64,000 nucleotides of DNA from Corydoras sp. C115 (Eukaryota > Chordata > Actinopteri > Siluriformes > Callichthyidae), in NCBI GenBank assembly GCA_019802505.1, contig JAFMOC010000007.1, forward strand, positions 10,032,001 to 10,096,000, written 5' to 3'. Every line of letters begins with the position of its first letter. The stretch's first letter is position 1. The translations under genes and the position numbers were made by a program. The notes under the pieces were generated by a model. It was given only the letters and a program-made list of their open reading frames with translations, had not been told where the DNA came from and made no database searches. Shown piece after piece: positions 36,471-50,106 of this stretch.

Positions 36471-38611
36471 TGCTTTCAAATTAAGCAGGGTTTTCAGACA
36501 ACCTGCCGATGCTGTGCTGTCGACCACCAACAGGGGCTTAGTGGCATAATCAGCAGAGTAGAGTAAGAGAAAAACTTTTATTCCTATCCAGCCCAGTGCA
36601 GTACCAACAATGGTTACCAGTCCAGTTGTCTGTCATATCTGTCAGTTGATGGACACCTCAGTCGGTCTGTTGTCAGGATCTTTCCTAAAGGCTAATGGAC
36701 AACCAGAGGGTTAAACCAAAATCTGGGTAACATGCTCAGGAACTGCTCAACCTATGCCCGTTCTATATGATTCCAATGCCAGTTTACATACCTATTACAT
36801 ATGTTTATTTGATCATTTAAAAAAAATAAAAAAATAAAAAATAAAAAAAGATGGAAAGCCCCAGCGTTAATGTCAAATATACCTCTGGGGCTCCCAGTAG
36901 GGATGGAAAGCCCTATTGGCCAACACTAAGATCATGCGGCACACTGAAGGCCAAGGGATGATCTGGATGATCCGCCCTGGGTTTATTATGTGGCTGTTGA
37001 TCTGAGAACGCATTTTTAGGGGAGAGGCCAATAAAGTGCTGCATGCTACTACCAGAGGACCTGGATATAGAAAAAATAAATAAATCCACAAAGAGATTCC
37101 TCATTCAGCTTTTTCAACTTAAAGACTTACAAAAAGATGTCAATTGTGTCAATTATGACCATTCAGGACTGTTTCAAGCCACGTTCCCAAGCAAAACACA
37201 ACATCAACCATTTATTGCTTACTTAAGTTATCAAAAGTATTATTTAAATGTAAACAATTAAAACAAAACACTCCAATCTTTTGCAAAAAAAAGCACACAA
37301 TCTTCAGAAACAACCTATAAAGTGTGACCTATAGAGTGCAAGTTGTGTGGTAATTTTAAGCAATTAGTGGGAGGGGCCTGCTTGAGAGGGATTTAAAGAA
37401 CAGTGTTGTTCTTTACTTCATATATCATCACAGATATTAAACAGGCACTAAAAAAGTTTGTTGTTGCATTCAATTGATAACCAGTTTTCTGGGGCCCCAG
37501 GGCAGCTCAGGGCCCTAGGCAATTGGTTGGTTTATTTGCCCTGTTGCTTCCATTTCTCAGTACCTTTTTTTCTTTTCAAGTTGTTACTACTTTTTGTTTT
37601 TGAAGTCTACCAATTGAGTATTTTGGGGCTGTGACAGCTGCCTGTTAGTATAGTTAGTCCATGAATTTGGTACAATCTGATAACGTGCTTCCAGTGGATC
37701 AACTGCTAATGCAGTACATGTTTTAAATTATAGTTATAAAATTATAGCTATAATAGTCTTTCCCATTCACCCATTCTATTAGCATTTGGGTCCTCCTCTC
37801 ACTCACCTTCTGTAACATTAAGTGTTTAAAATTTCCACATTACAAATTTTTTATTGATTACCACAATCATTGTGCAATAGGCACCACTTGAGAGGACCAC
37901 CTAGCCGGCTGGTGGTTATACCCCTGCACAAACCAGAGGAAGAATCAGATACATGCTTTTAGAACCTTCAGTGCCAACATTAGAATATGTTGTGCAAAAT
38001 ATTTAATCAACAATGTCATACTGTATGTTTTCACTGTTATATTGGTTATTTAGTGAAGAGACTTTAAAAAAAAGCCATTAACCTTATAGGGACATGTTAA
38101 ATGTTACTATCAATTTCATTAATAATTTATTGTGAAGCCATTTGGTCAACACACACACACAGTCTTCATTTAAACATATTCAATGAACTCTTCAACTGAC
38201 TTACAGCTAACCCTAATCTGAACCCTATTACCAAAACTAGCAAAGAAAAAAGAAGTCTTATGGAAAATAAGTCAAATGCCTTAAAGTATTAAATTTAAAA
38301 CACAATATTATGATACATTTTGTCCCTATAAAGTAATAAAAACCTGGCCACACAGAACTGTCATCTGCTCACACGGAATTTATAAATAGCTCCATTTTGA
38401 CTCTTTGTGTAGTTATAGCTCGGGTGTGCCAAGAACACACACAGAGACTGGCCTAATGCACCGCAGACTGAAAACCTGAAGCAGTATCATGCATCATGAA
38501 AATTAAGTGTGTGTGTGTGTGTGTGCGCTGCATTTAGGTCCCTCCTGTTGCCTTACAAGGAGCAAATGGGGGTAGACTAAAACTTGGGGTAAACTCTTTT
38601 TGTCTGTGTAT
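36471..38611. other. 2.1-kb stretch, largely unclassified
   Basis: An A/T-rich patch (AAAAAT units) lies at 36820-36849. A GC-rich patch at 37491-37520 ('ggggccccagggcagctcag') may be the end of a decayed DNA element. Short TG repeats are at 38506-38524. No gene supported. Confidence 0.4.
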
Positions 38612-38641
38612 AAGAGAGAGGGAGAGAGAGAGAGAGAGAGA
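38612..38641. repeat. (AG)n microsatellite
   Basis: About 30 bp of AG/GA repeats with one interruption. Confidence 0.93.
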
Positions 38642-38760
38642 TTGAGTGATGGGGGAGTCTGTGGCTGTTTTGGCAAGGCTGTAAGGCGTCAGCGCTATGC
38701 CTCATGGGACATCCTGGCAAAGTGACATACCCGCAGTATGCACATGTACACACGTGCATG

Positions 38761-38763
<3 letters not shown>

Positions 38764-38816
<53 letters not shown>
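38764..38816. repeat. (CA)n microsatellite
   Basis: About 53 bp of pure CA repeats. Confidence 0.96.
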
Positions 38817-38817
<1 letters not shown>

Positions 38818-39024
38818 CTACATAACTACTGGAGTCCATATTAGGTAATTAATACCATACAAACTGTACAGTATATACATGAACCCTTTCTCTCTTTCTC
38901 TCTGTTACACAAACAGAAATGCGTTTGATTTACAATCTTTTCCATTCTAATTCACACTAACTAAATATTTCCAGCAAATTAATTAATTATTGTTTGAATA
39001 TTTGCTATTCTTTCATCGATTTCT

Positions 39025-39200
39025 TTATTGATTTTCTTAACCCCTTCTTCTGCATAGGGTTGTGGGTGTTGGTGAAATCCATTCTAGTACTCATTAGGTG
39101 AAGACAGTGAAACACTTTGGACAGGTCACAAAAAAAAAAAAGTGGACATTGTCCACTCTGCCTGATATTCAAACCCAGGGCAATGGCACTAGGTGGTAAC
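39025..39200 (-). mobile_element. Degenerate SINE, minus strand
   Basis: 'ttcttaaccccttcttctg', 'catagggttgtgggtg', 'ctttggacaggtcac' and, at the far end, 'ttcaaacccagggcaatg' follow the order of a reversed DANA/Mermaid-type SINE (tail, body, B-box region). The middle is deleted. Old copy. Confidence 0.55.
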
Positions 39201-40339
39201 ATTTTATTTTTCTTTATTTTGAACGTGTATACTGTATGCCCACCTTTGAAAATTATGTAAAATTATGTAAAAATTATGTATTATTGAAATATATTGATTG
39301 ACTACAACTAGTCACGCTATAATTCCATCTAATTGTTTAATTGTTTCTTTACTTTTGTTTAACATTGTGTTCAGGATTGGATAACATTGTAATTTCACAT
39401 CTCACCTATTGCTTTATAAATGGGATTAATATGTATATTACAGAATGTATATGTCAAAGTGAGGTGTGTTATCGGTTTTATCCTATTGTACAGTGCAGTA
39501 AGTATGGATTTAATTTTCATTGCTTTTAAGATTTTTCTGACTGAAATTTGAGTTTGGTGAAGTATTTTCCCATAAAACCTAAACCGTGCTGTGGTGTAAA
39601 ACCACAATCTCCTCTTTTTAAAATCTCCAATACACTGTCATTTTCTCTCTGTGTTAAGCTCATGTAAGCTCCTTTTCCCCGTCAGTGCCTTGGTCAGTGA
39701 ATGATGGGTGATAAAGGTGAAGAACACACATACACACTCACACATGCATGGACTGACGCAAATGAACTAACAAAACTAAAGATAACTAAAACAACAAAAA
39801 AAAAACATAATTGTTCCAAGATGGAAAAACTATTTTGCTTTGCAGTTTTTGGGTAAGATGTAGAGGATAGATTAAACCAAATGTAAATTACAGGCCTGAG
39901 TGAAACAGAGTTTAAAGGAAAAAGTTCTCTTGTTTTGGATAACTTAAGGTTAAAGTAACAAGCCAAATGTTACACAAAGCTAAGACCAGGATGAGGTCTG
40001 TATTCTACTATTTTATTTAAGTTTACCAAACTCATAACAGATTTCACTGCAGACAGTTCTCAGCTATGTTGTGAGAGATGACTGAAAATAATGAGACATG
40101 TACATGCTTTCATAACATCATGCTAACACATTCTTTTGGCATAATAAGGAGTTGTTAACACTTATCAACCTTAATTCTGTTAAAAAGTCATATTAATTGA
40201 TTTTAAGATATGACTACAGAGTCTCAATTCCATTCACTAATTAAAGTTTTTTAAGGCATCGTACTAATGTGTGGTAGTGTAAATAAGTCCTTATTTGCAA
40301 GCAGATTTATTTCTAATGTTTGAAAACTTAGGGCTCTGT
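39201..40339. other. Anonymous AT-rich stretch
   Basis: Includes three near-copies of 'aaattatgtaa' at about 39250-39280. No gene supported. Confidence 0.4.
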
Positions 40340-40940
40340 ATTACTCTGTGCAAGGTAAGCTGCGATGCTCGTTGCTATTATACACTCCACCAACAGTGCA
40401 TTTTCACAGCTTCCAACTGTGTGGTTTAAATAGTAACGGTGCTTGTAAATATATCTATGCTGGTCACAAAATTAGGTGTGTTCAGGTAAATTTCTGGCAT
40501 ATTGCCATCTTGGCAACAGGAAACACAGGTGTACCAAAAAACAACCTAGTCAGACATCAACAGTCAGATGTTCATAGTTATCTTGGAAGTACTTGTCAAC
40601 ACAGGTGCGTGCCTAAAGCTATTACTGCATTTGCACACAGAATACATATACATAGTCTACTCTGTGCTGTGTATTCTTAATTTGCATTAAAATGGAATAC
40701 TAGAGCATTGAGTGTAGGTAGCTGACCCGTTGAAATAGCACACTGCCAAAGTCAGACTGCACCTGGCTCTTAAAAGGAAGGGCAAGTGACACACTGATTG
40801 GTTTATTGAATGTTATGCTCAAAACACAAACAATTAAGATAATTAGGACATGTTTTGTACCATGCAATGCATACTTTTTGCTGTTGTTACGATAGACATA
40901 CAAATCAAGCTGTGCTGTGCGTGGTTTACGGCTCACTAAA
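40340..40940. repeat. CpG-decayed interspersed repeat, family not determined
   Basis: The phrases 'gctgcgatgctcgttgct', 'ttgccatcttggcaacagg', 'gactgcacctggctcttaa' and 'cactgattggtttattgaa' recall a dispersed fish repeat in which the same phrases are richer in CpG; here many appear as TpG or CpA. It may be a non-autonomous DNA transposon. No second copy occurs in this window, so repetitiveness rests on recall. The overlapping 110-codon frame is not considered coding. Confidence 0.4.
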
Positions 40941-43900
40941 GATCACATGACCAACCTAAAAAAATTAAAGAACGATTTACATAAAATAACAATCAAGCAA
41001 AAATAAAAAAATGGATGGATATGGACTTCCCTACTTGCATAACTGCAAATTAAATTCCATTCTCTTTTTTAGCTATAGCAGTTTTTTTTACTGCACTAAA
41101 TGTAACAGTTTTTTAAAAGCATTTGTAAAACTAATAATGCACAAGAAACAGCACAGACATACAATATAGTAAATTAATTAGCCTGGTCAAAAATGTATTT
41201 AGCTGTTTAAAATAATGTCTGCTGAGCTATTTTGTGCAGATTAGAAAAAGATCAATCTTTAACTGAAAAACTCATAACTCATAGCATAACTTAGTCAATT
41301 AAAAATAGATATATATGAAGTAAGGAAACAAATCACTGAAATTTAACTATCATTTAGTAAATAGTCATTTTCTATAGGGTACTTACTGTACACCTGTAAT
41401 GTATAAAAACATAGATCCAAAGGGAAAAAAAAAGGAAAAAGTGTGAGCAGTAACAGCTGATTTATATTTCTTCAGTATAATCATGTGTGCAGCACATGTC
41501 ACCTGCTTACTATGATGATGGGCCAAAGCAAATTTGGCTACTTCCTGTGTTTCAGGCCTTCCAGGATATGAAACTTCCTGTCCTGAGAAAGAGGTATCCA
41601 AATTTAATGCTTTAATTTGCCAATGGCTATTTTTAGTTAGAAGTTATTGTTATAGTCAGGTGCCTCACCTCTTAATTCAGCATGGATGCTTAACCACAGA
41701 GCTCTTTCCATTCTGTGTTAAAGCTCTGCATGTGAATATTTTAAAAGCTACTCATCTAAACCATATGAAGGTCAGAATGCAGGACAAGTGTATGTTGCTT
41801 GCACCAAAAGAAGTTGTAATTTTTACCAGTTCCCAGAAGCAAAGCAATGATTACCTAGCATTCCAGGGCATTTTGTGGAAAGGCAACAGGATTTTGTCCC
41901 TCTGGTTTGCACGCCTCTATTTCCTCAGTAAATTTTATTGGCTGAAAGTAAATACACTGCTGCACTTTAGTGCAAAAGTAATTGTGTTTGTGTGTATGCC
42001 TCAGCAAGCTTGACTGGCCTCACATGGTTTGGTGCACCACACTAGCCCTCACCAGTAAGCAAACACTTCAGTTCTTCTTCTGTTTTGCAAATCATAACCA
42101 TTAAAATTTGCACTTCAGCACATAGCTGTATGATGAGCATCTATATTCAGGTGCCGGGTTGTGATTTTTTTTTTTTTTTAGAAATGGGTAAGCAATCATT
42201 TCTCAGATGCTCATTGGACAGCTTAGGCACAAGCCAGGCTTGCTGCACATTCATTGGTCAAAAAATTTACTGACCCCTAAATAGCAAATAGCAATAAACA
42301 TGACTCATTTCGGGTGACCCTTTAACCTGTGGCCTGACATACTAATCTCTGATAGATTCTAACCCTCTGGATACCATGTAATGTTTCCCGAAATCCCAAA
42401 GGCATCGCAGAGTTTATCACCTTTGACCTTACCATGTCAGGATTTATCCTTAATTTACAGTCAGATACAGACCACTACACTCTCCACTCTGGGTCTTTTC
42501 ACTGGTAGTGTACTGGGACTCTTTTATGGCCAACCAGTGGAAAGTCAATAGACCCTCATTCTTTATAGATTCAGTCTAAATTTTTACAATGTTAAAATAT
42601 AAATTATTTTAGTTTTAATTAAATAAAAAAAAATTTTGGACACTATTTTGTAGATTTTCTGAACTAATGAATAAAGAATCTAATGCCTTAAATTTAAACA
42701 AATAAAACTATGTTATTGTTATTAAGTTATTATATCGGAAATAAAAAGACAAATTAAAAGAAAAATCATTTTTATTGGTTGTTCGTCATATGGGTCCGAC
42801 TTGCAATTTTAATTCTACGTCAGACTCACCTGACTATGCATTTACTGACCTTTGAGCATTATTAAATATTGTGATGATTTAATGATGTTGTGCTAGTTAA
42901 TGTGTTTAAACAATTAACAAGGAGCACCAGCTCAATAAACATTAAAAGAACAGAGACATACCAAAGTTAATCAAGTTAAGTTTTTTTTCCACACTGTCTT
43001 AAGAAAGAAATTAATAAAACTTCTGAAGACATCAGTATGACTCGTTGTTGTTATTACATTGCACCAAGAATGCTTGGAAAAGTGCTTAAATGTATACTGT
43101 CCATAGCAATGGATTTAGGACTTCCCTTTTTCCTATATAATGCATATACACTTACATAGTTACTATTGGTATTTAACTTCTTCAGTGATAATTTTATTAG
43201 CAACATTTATAAGCATAGATGCAAAAAAAGAAAGAAACACAGCAACATATCTTTTCATTAGGACATGTTATAAACATCATATTGTATATTTAGCTGAAAA
43301 GAGTTTGTTGTATTGTGTGTGTCCAAATGTTTAATTTTGCAGTCAATTCAATGAAAATACCCTGGGTGATGACTCATTTTTAATTAGTCTAGTTGAGTCA
43401 AAGCCAAGTGTGCATGTGTGGGTATGAAGTTCTCTGATAATCAGCCAATCAGAATATTACTTTAAAGTGTTTTGACAATGTGACTTTATAGTAAACAGTA
43501 AATTCTGTATAGAAAATGTGAAATGTGTTACTAGCTTATACCTATTAAATTTGCATTTTAAAGATGTATATTATTCACAGCTATATTTACTGTTAAACAT
43601 AAGAAAGTAATTTTGGGCAAATGATTTTTGATGTCACTTAATTCTTATTCAGATATTTAATTTAATTTTTACCTTACCTTTCATTTGCATTTGAAAACAT
43701 ATCTTATATTTGTCATAATTACCATTTTTCCATTACTTTTACTTTTGTAATATAACAAATTCAAATTAAGAATATGCCTGTTTAAAATATGAAGATGAAA
43801 ATACATTTAAAAAGAAGTGCCAACTGATCAACTAGTGCCAAAAGTATAGGACAAACCAATAGAATAAATATAGGAACTAGAAAGACATTCAATAACAGCC

Positions 43901-44587
43901 TAAATTTAGTCAGTGTCTGAATGTGAAATGGTGTGAAATGTCCTTTAAACATAGGAGTTATTAGTAATGAATCATACATTTTAAACTTACATTTGCTTCA
44001 ACTATTGGATTTAAATGTACCTCAAGGTCATGCTATATAACCATTAAAGACAAGTAAAAGAAGTATGAATTAGTGACACTAATAAGGTCAGATATTGCAC
44101 GTGAAGTCTAATTACATAAAACATAATTGCATAATACACATTCAATACATATGCAATTTGTGTTTCCGTGGTAGACTGTGTACTCCTGAGCACATGTGAC
44201 TACGCACATGATGATACCTTGGCGGTTTCTTAAACAATTCTGCCCTGATGGTCATGCACATTCAGCATTGAACTTTTCTCACCAAGATTTTGAACATGGG
44301 CTCATATTGCAAAATGTAATTTCTTTGTAATCCTACACTAAGAAACATTGTCTTTAAGCTGACCAACAATTATCGCACAACTCATCCCTGTTCATGAAGA
44401 CTAAACATGTGGTGGATGCTCCTATTGAAGAGCTCCCGTTACCAGTCAGACTGCTTGTGGAATTATCAGAAGAGTTTATTAGTAGCAAAGTACACATTAC
44501 AGTATTTATTGCATTTTTTAAATGTTTTGCATGGTTCTGCAAATGAGGCCTGTACAAAACCATTTTTTAATTATATCACATTTTTCG
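40941..44587. other. 3.6-kb stretch without supported genes
   Basis: A 159-codon open frame on the plus strand (41534-42013) has no recognised family, no promoter context and no neighbours; it is left uncalled. A run of 16 T lies at 42165-42180. Confidence 0.4.
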
Positions 44588-44800
44588 CTGGGTGGAACGG
44601 TGGCTTAGTGGTTAGGACATTTGCCTCTCAAGGCTTGGGATTCCAGGTTCAAATTCAATTCTGGGTGGAGTTTCCATGTTCTACCCGTGTACATGTGGGG
44701 TTTCTCCGGGTTCTCCGGTTTCCTCCTACACTCCAAAAACATGGATTTCAAAGTAAATTAAATGCTCTAGTGTGCGTTTGTGCGATCCTAATAGAGAATT
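44588..44800 (+). mobile_element. SINE (DANA/Mermaid-like), internally deleted
   Basis: The head contains the A-box-like TGGCTTAGTGG, a decayed B box, then 'gggtggagtttccatg', 'ggttctccggtttcctcc' and 'ccaaaaacatggattt'. After 'aatgctctagtgtgcg' it jumps to 'gatcctaatagagaatta' near the tail, so the segment from the TG tract to the 3' body is deleted. Confidence 0.85.
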
Positions 44801-46734
44801 AACATAACTTTTGAAAATTGACTAATACATATACAAATTGAAATCACGTGAACTAAAGTAAAACATAAAATATGTTAATAATTTAAATACATTTGTATCA
44901 TGTAGTTTTATACTAGTGCCTGTACTCTAGATTCTCTCCCATTATTAGGGTACTTGTGCACTGGAACTGTGCATGGTCCAAATGACTATTGTCCTTTTTG
45001 AATGCAGTCTGAAGCTTTAAACCATATTGTGGGAGGCCCATCGTTGCACACTCTTGTGGTGAGCTGAGCCAGACAGGCAGATGTTTGGGGCGGAGTTAGC
45101 CAGCAGTGGCAGAAACCTTTACTACTGGTGCAAGATTGAGGCCCTTCAGCTGATAGTCCTTAACACTATGAATATCCGAACTAATGTTCTGATATCAAAC
45201 ACACACCAGTCATAGTAGTATAGATTCAAACATCTAACGTCTCCGTTTTTCTTTTTTCTTTTATAAGGAATTACTTATTGTAAAGTAATTGCAATTGTGG
45301 TTGTATAATAGAACAACCTTTAGCAATATGCTTTTGGTAAGAGACATTATGTTTTATTTATTTATTTAACAGAATGCATTAATCTTAAGTAATTTAAGGC
45401 ATATACTGTTTTTGTTATAAAATGCTTTATGGCACATAGGCCTTGTTATGTCGGTGTTAAAGTTAATCTCTGAAGTTAAATTATTTGTTTAAGTTCAGTT
45501 TCAGTTAAAACCTATTTTTGTTGAACAAATATTTAGTAGGTCAGTTTATTTTTGCTACTTTGATGAAATTACTTTGTGCAAATATTTCTGGCCTATGATT
45601 ATGTCTGTATTTAGCTGAATGTTATGTCTACCAGTTAAGAACATTCAAACCATACATTTAATTTTTTTTACTCCAGGTATCACTTTTACAATCTCCACAT
45701 ATTTCAAGATTCAAATATTGATTCAAAAATAGATTAAAAAATAATGAAAGCTGGCATGTTCACAAAAAAACTTGTTTAATTTAATTAAGCAGTATCACAC
45801 ATTATTAAATGTTGTTTCCCTGTATATCAGCATAGATGTGATTCAGTTTTAGATACCAAGAATTACAGTCCTGCCAATGTAAAAAAATGTTTAGTAAAAA
45901 AAAGCAATGTTTAGTAGTCAGTCACTGAATGCCAAAAAAAAGTATTGTACAGTTCAGACCAAACTAAGGCCAATCTATTTATTCACCACCAAATGCAAAC
46001 CAAAATGCATCTTAGGTCTGTGATCAATGATCTGTTTTGGATTGCTGAGGTTCCAGTTTCCTTCACGGCTCAGGCTTCTCAAGACTGTTGTTTTCATGTA
46101 AGCTAACAACAACTTAGGCCAGCCATAATTGCACTGTACAGCATACTGGGACACACAGGAAATGGAAAAATCAGGCCAAATGGATGTGGTGAAATGTAGA
46201 GTACCAGAGAACCAGAGGAAATGTGAATTGATAGTTGTGTTTGGTTTATCTGGATGGAAGGATATTTCACATTGGTTGACCTAATTGGTCGGTCTCAACT
46301 GTGATTTTTATTTTCTTTTTTACAAATTACATAAATCCCCTCAATTTTAGTAAAAGCTGAGTAATCAATATTGTGATGACTAAGGTCAAGGTAGAATAAA
46401 GTCTCATCAGAAGGGATGTAGAAGAATGGATAGTGAAATGTTCCTGAACATCTACATAAAATATTTAGTTCATTAAAAATATATAGTTTTTAGCGGTTCC
46501 TGTTTGGCTAGTGATAGTTCATTGGTTTAACTGCAGTGGACCCTTGAGAACATACAACATACATTGTGAAATGCTGACTTTGCCAGGTAGTTAAAGGAGC
46601 AACTCCGTATGAGATGTGAAATTAATAAAGACAGTAGTAAGTGGGCTGGAGCATTAGTGAACCTCTGACAGCGAGGGGATCCGAAAGCCTGCTTTCTTCG
46701 CTCAATCTAGTTAATCTCTGTTCCTTGCCCAACA
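44801..46734. other. 1.9-kb stretch without recognised features
   Basis: No gene or repeat supported. Confidence 0.4.
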
Positions 46735-47045
46735 AAATAGGTGAGTTCCTACTACATTTTAACCACTTGGAGTTAAATACTCTCAAGACAGTGGAGATAA
46801 TCATGTAATTCAGAAGATACACCCAAGTACTGTTCACATACATCACTTTAAAAGGATCAGATTTAAAGTGGGACATAAACTGCATCCTCAAAAAAGCCCT
46901 GCAGAGGATATATTTTCTGTGGCAACTGAAATACAATCTACCACAGGAGCTGCTTACTTTTTACTACATGACTGTCATTGAATTTATCCTGCGCTCCTTC
47001 ATCACAGTCCTGTTTTGAAGGGACAGTAAGCACGGACTGCAGCAA
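46735..47045 (+). mobile_element. Non-LTR retrotransposon fragment, region after the RT core
   Basis: The plus-strand translation contains LKWDINCILKKALQRIYFL and, continuing, WQLKYNLPQELLTFYYMTVIE, then FILRSFITVLF. This follows the pattern LKW...IIKKAQQRLYFLRQL...LP.ELL..FY...IESIL...IT.W found just after the polymerase core of fish LINEs. A decayed (Y)LGVHI-like block precedes it near 46830. The fragment ends near 'ggactgcagc'. It belongs to a different LINE lineage from the L2-like copies. Confidence 0.78.
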
Positions 47046-48549
47046 TCACTGAGGTCAATGAAAAGGGGACATACTGTATATGGACTGTTTAGGGTCCATA
47101 TTTAGTCAGGGTTCAGTACTGTTCATTTGTTTATTGCCAACAATGCACTATTGTGCATATTTCATATCTAATCACTTCAGAATGACACTTTATAAATTTC
47201 ACACATCAGTAAATTAGTTTCAGAAAGTAATTTAAAGCCTTTGAATTGAAGAGCTGAAAAGAACCCTTAACAAGAATAAAGAGTTAGTAGATGCACCGCC
47301 TAAAGCCCAGTATCAAGTGGAAAGACATTTACTAAGACCCACTTATTGTTGAAGATTTAAAAAATGTTTACAAATTAAATGATTATTTAATGATTTCTGT
47401 AATTCAGGGAAAGTACAAAGTGAGAAATAAAAATGGAGCCGGATGACCTTTGGTCATTCGGCTATTCCACAGCTATAATTCTAGAGGCTAAAAATGGGAA
47501 ACAGAAGGTTTTCTCCATTTGTGGATGGGTTTCTGAGGTCTTTTTTGTTGCCAGTGGCTCTCTTGATGGGCTAAAAAGAGGTCTCAAGCCTTTAGGTCTC
47601 TAATCTAAAAATGTTCACCCATTCTAGATTCCACATCTGCTGTGGTTTCCTGAGGACGCTGCTCCTTGTGAACTAACAGAGCCTGTAAAGTCCTAAAGAT
47701 GAGCCATAATTATACTGTTCAACATCCCGAGATGAAGAAAACAAGGACATTTAACCAATTCAGTTGACTATATGTAAAAAAAGACAAAGTGAAAGAGCTA
47801 CAACACGTGGGGCTGTTCAGTCTTGACTTTTACCTTTGTCACATCAGTAACAAAAAAATTTAAAATACTTATTGATGTCCACATAAATAAATTATAGAAA
47901 ATGGTGAAGGCTTCATGTAATAGACCCAGGTTACATGTGTGTAAAATTTATTAATACTTCTTCATATTTAAATTAACACTTCTCTCTCTACCAGGTCCTG
48001 ATGTAAAACAGTAACATAATATTTCAAGCTAATTTACCAGCATTTATTAATGTGTATACAACTGAACTGATCAAGAGACAAAACTACTCTTGTTTTCTCC
48101 CTAAAACGGACATCTGTCATTTTCATAAATCTTTCTTATTGTTGACTATATATACAAAACATCATTGTAGCTTATGATATCCAATAATTTCATAAATATG
48201 CACGCATGCATGCACACACACACACTTGTTCATCTTACAGTTCTTCTATATGAATGTTTTTATTACAGTATTACAAATATTTCAGTTAATCATAATGGCA
48301 CGTAAGGTGTAGAGCTTTAATTTATCATGTCTTTTTAAGATAAATTAGCAGTGATATACAGAATTACAATACCCCAATAATCATATAAGAATAAAGAAAC
48401 TTAATGACTATTACACTTAGATCATGTTTAAAGCAGTTCTTTGTATAGTGGATGGTCAGCTAGACTATCTAGGTCCTAAGTAGTCTCTGAAAAAGGTGCT
48501 GTATAGGCTTCCACCAGTTTCCACAGATAGAGACATCTAACCAACACAC
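47046..48549. other. Unclassified stretch
   Basis: Contains a 12-bp-stem hairpin at 47437-47463; otherwise nothing recognised. Confidence 0.4.
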
Positions 48550-48571
48550 ACCCACCCACCCACCCACCCAC

Positions 48572-48607
<36 letters not shown>
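48550..48607. repeat. Compound (CCCA)n(CA)n microsatellite
   Basis: About five CCCA units followed by about 34 bp of CA repeats. Confidence 0.95.
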
Positions 48608-48608
<1 letters not shown>

Positions 48609-49379
48609 ATGACACAAACATAACACACAACACTAACATAACCAATACACTAAAAAACTCAGTGATGGCATGCAAGAATGTACACGACTTATAGTTATAT
48701 CAGAACTTTACAGAGTTATTTTGCAGAGGAGCTGATGCATCTCTAGTGCCTCCTAGTGTCAAGGAGGAGCACATTTTTTAATGTTTAATAATGCATAAAG
48801 TCTTACTTTCAGCATATTTTTCTACATCTCTTTGGCTTGACCTCAATATCATAAATGTGTGTGGTTTACCTTTCGAGCATGTTTAAACACACACACACAC
48901 GCACACATGCACGCACATGCACGTACCTGTTATGCAATATCACTTTTTTAATTATATTTTAATGACACAAAGAATAAACATATTCAAGGTGAATTTCCTG
49001 TTATTTCCAATTGAAGGTTTGGGGCGACAACTGTCTGGTTGTCTTCTCCATGACAATTTTCAACAGGTGTTTCAACACTGTTGTCGCATGTCATTTGACA
49101 CATAGCAATGTCCTTTAAAAAAAAAAAAAAGACTTCCCAAGAAATTGTCACTTTTGATGGCAGAATATGCATTTCTTTTTCCAATATACTGTATACCTTC
49201 ATGTCAATGATACCTTTACACACATGCATGTTATCCATGTTGTGGCCACTGATGTATTAGTACACCATGACCGATGCTGGCCTGTGCATTTTTTGCAAAA
49301 AACTTTCTGGATAGTCTCCTTTGATTATTTGTATAAAGAACACAGCTTACAGTGTTCACAAGAAGGAAAGAAAACTATA
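48608..49379. other. Unclassified stretch
   Basis: A CA/GCAC-rich patch at about 48887-48925 and a poly-A run at 49119-49132. No gene supported. Confidence 0.4.
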
Positions 49380-49516
49380 ATCCCCAGACAAAAACCCATG
49401 CAGACATGAGGAGGACATGCAAACAAACAGGAAAGATGTTTTCTTCTCACTTGGAAATCTAACCCAGAAACTTTTTAATGTGAGATGAACTAATCACTGC
49501 ACCACGATGCCACCCA
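49380..49516 (-). mobile_element. Degenerate SINE, minus strand
   Basis: 'acccatgcagacatgaggag', 'gacatgcaaac' and then 'tgagatgaactaatcactgc' with 'accacgatgccaccca' follow the reversed head and central block of the general fish SINE (…gtgaggcgac.gtgctaaccactgcaccaccgtgccgccc). It is a different subfamily from the 57.5-kb one ('actgcacc' instead of 'actaagcc'). Confidence 0.72.
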
Positions 49517-50032
49517 CCTAAATTGGTGCGTAAGCTTGCATTTAAGTGTTCTTTTGACACTTTTCTAAATTTCCAATATTGATGCCACAAATGGTATACA
49601 GTATAGTAGAATGTTTCAAAACAAAGTAATCTTAATGCTCTATAAACTATTTCAGGCATCAAGTTCCTTTTAAATATTTACAAAATGAAAAGTAGTCGAA
49701 AATTTGGATTCTTTCCTTTGTATCTTTGTTAACTAATTAAAGGTTTAAACAAATTAGTAAACCTTTAAAAAATTATCATTGCAGTTTACAAACTATCCAA
49801 GCTTTTTTAGAAAGAGGCTGTGAGATTAAACCTAATAAAGACTTCAAAACCAAATAGAAGACCACAACATGAAACTTAACTTAAATTGAACTGAAAGAAA
49901 TAGTAATGAAGAGAATGAAATAGGATTCCTCTAGGGATGAAAAAGGCAGAGAAAAATGTCTCTCTCAGCATGAATAAATATTTGGGGTAATCCTGGTTTT
50001 CTCATGCAAAGTGGTTTGAATCTCTGAATTCT

Positions 50033-50035
<3 letters not shown>
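49517..50035. other. Anonymous AT-rich stretch
   Basis: Nothing recognised. Confidence 0.4.

Positions 50036-50105
<70 letters not shown>
50036..50105. repeat. (CA)n microsatellite, long
   Basis: About 70 bp of pure CA repeats. Confidence 0.97.

Positions 50106-50106
<1 letters not shown>

Noticed and set aside
41534..42013. 159-codon open frame on the plus strand
   Set aside because: No recognisable domain, no supporting context and no splice or promoter signals; close to the expected chance maximum for the window.
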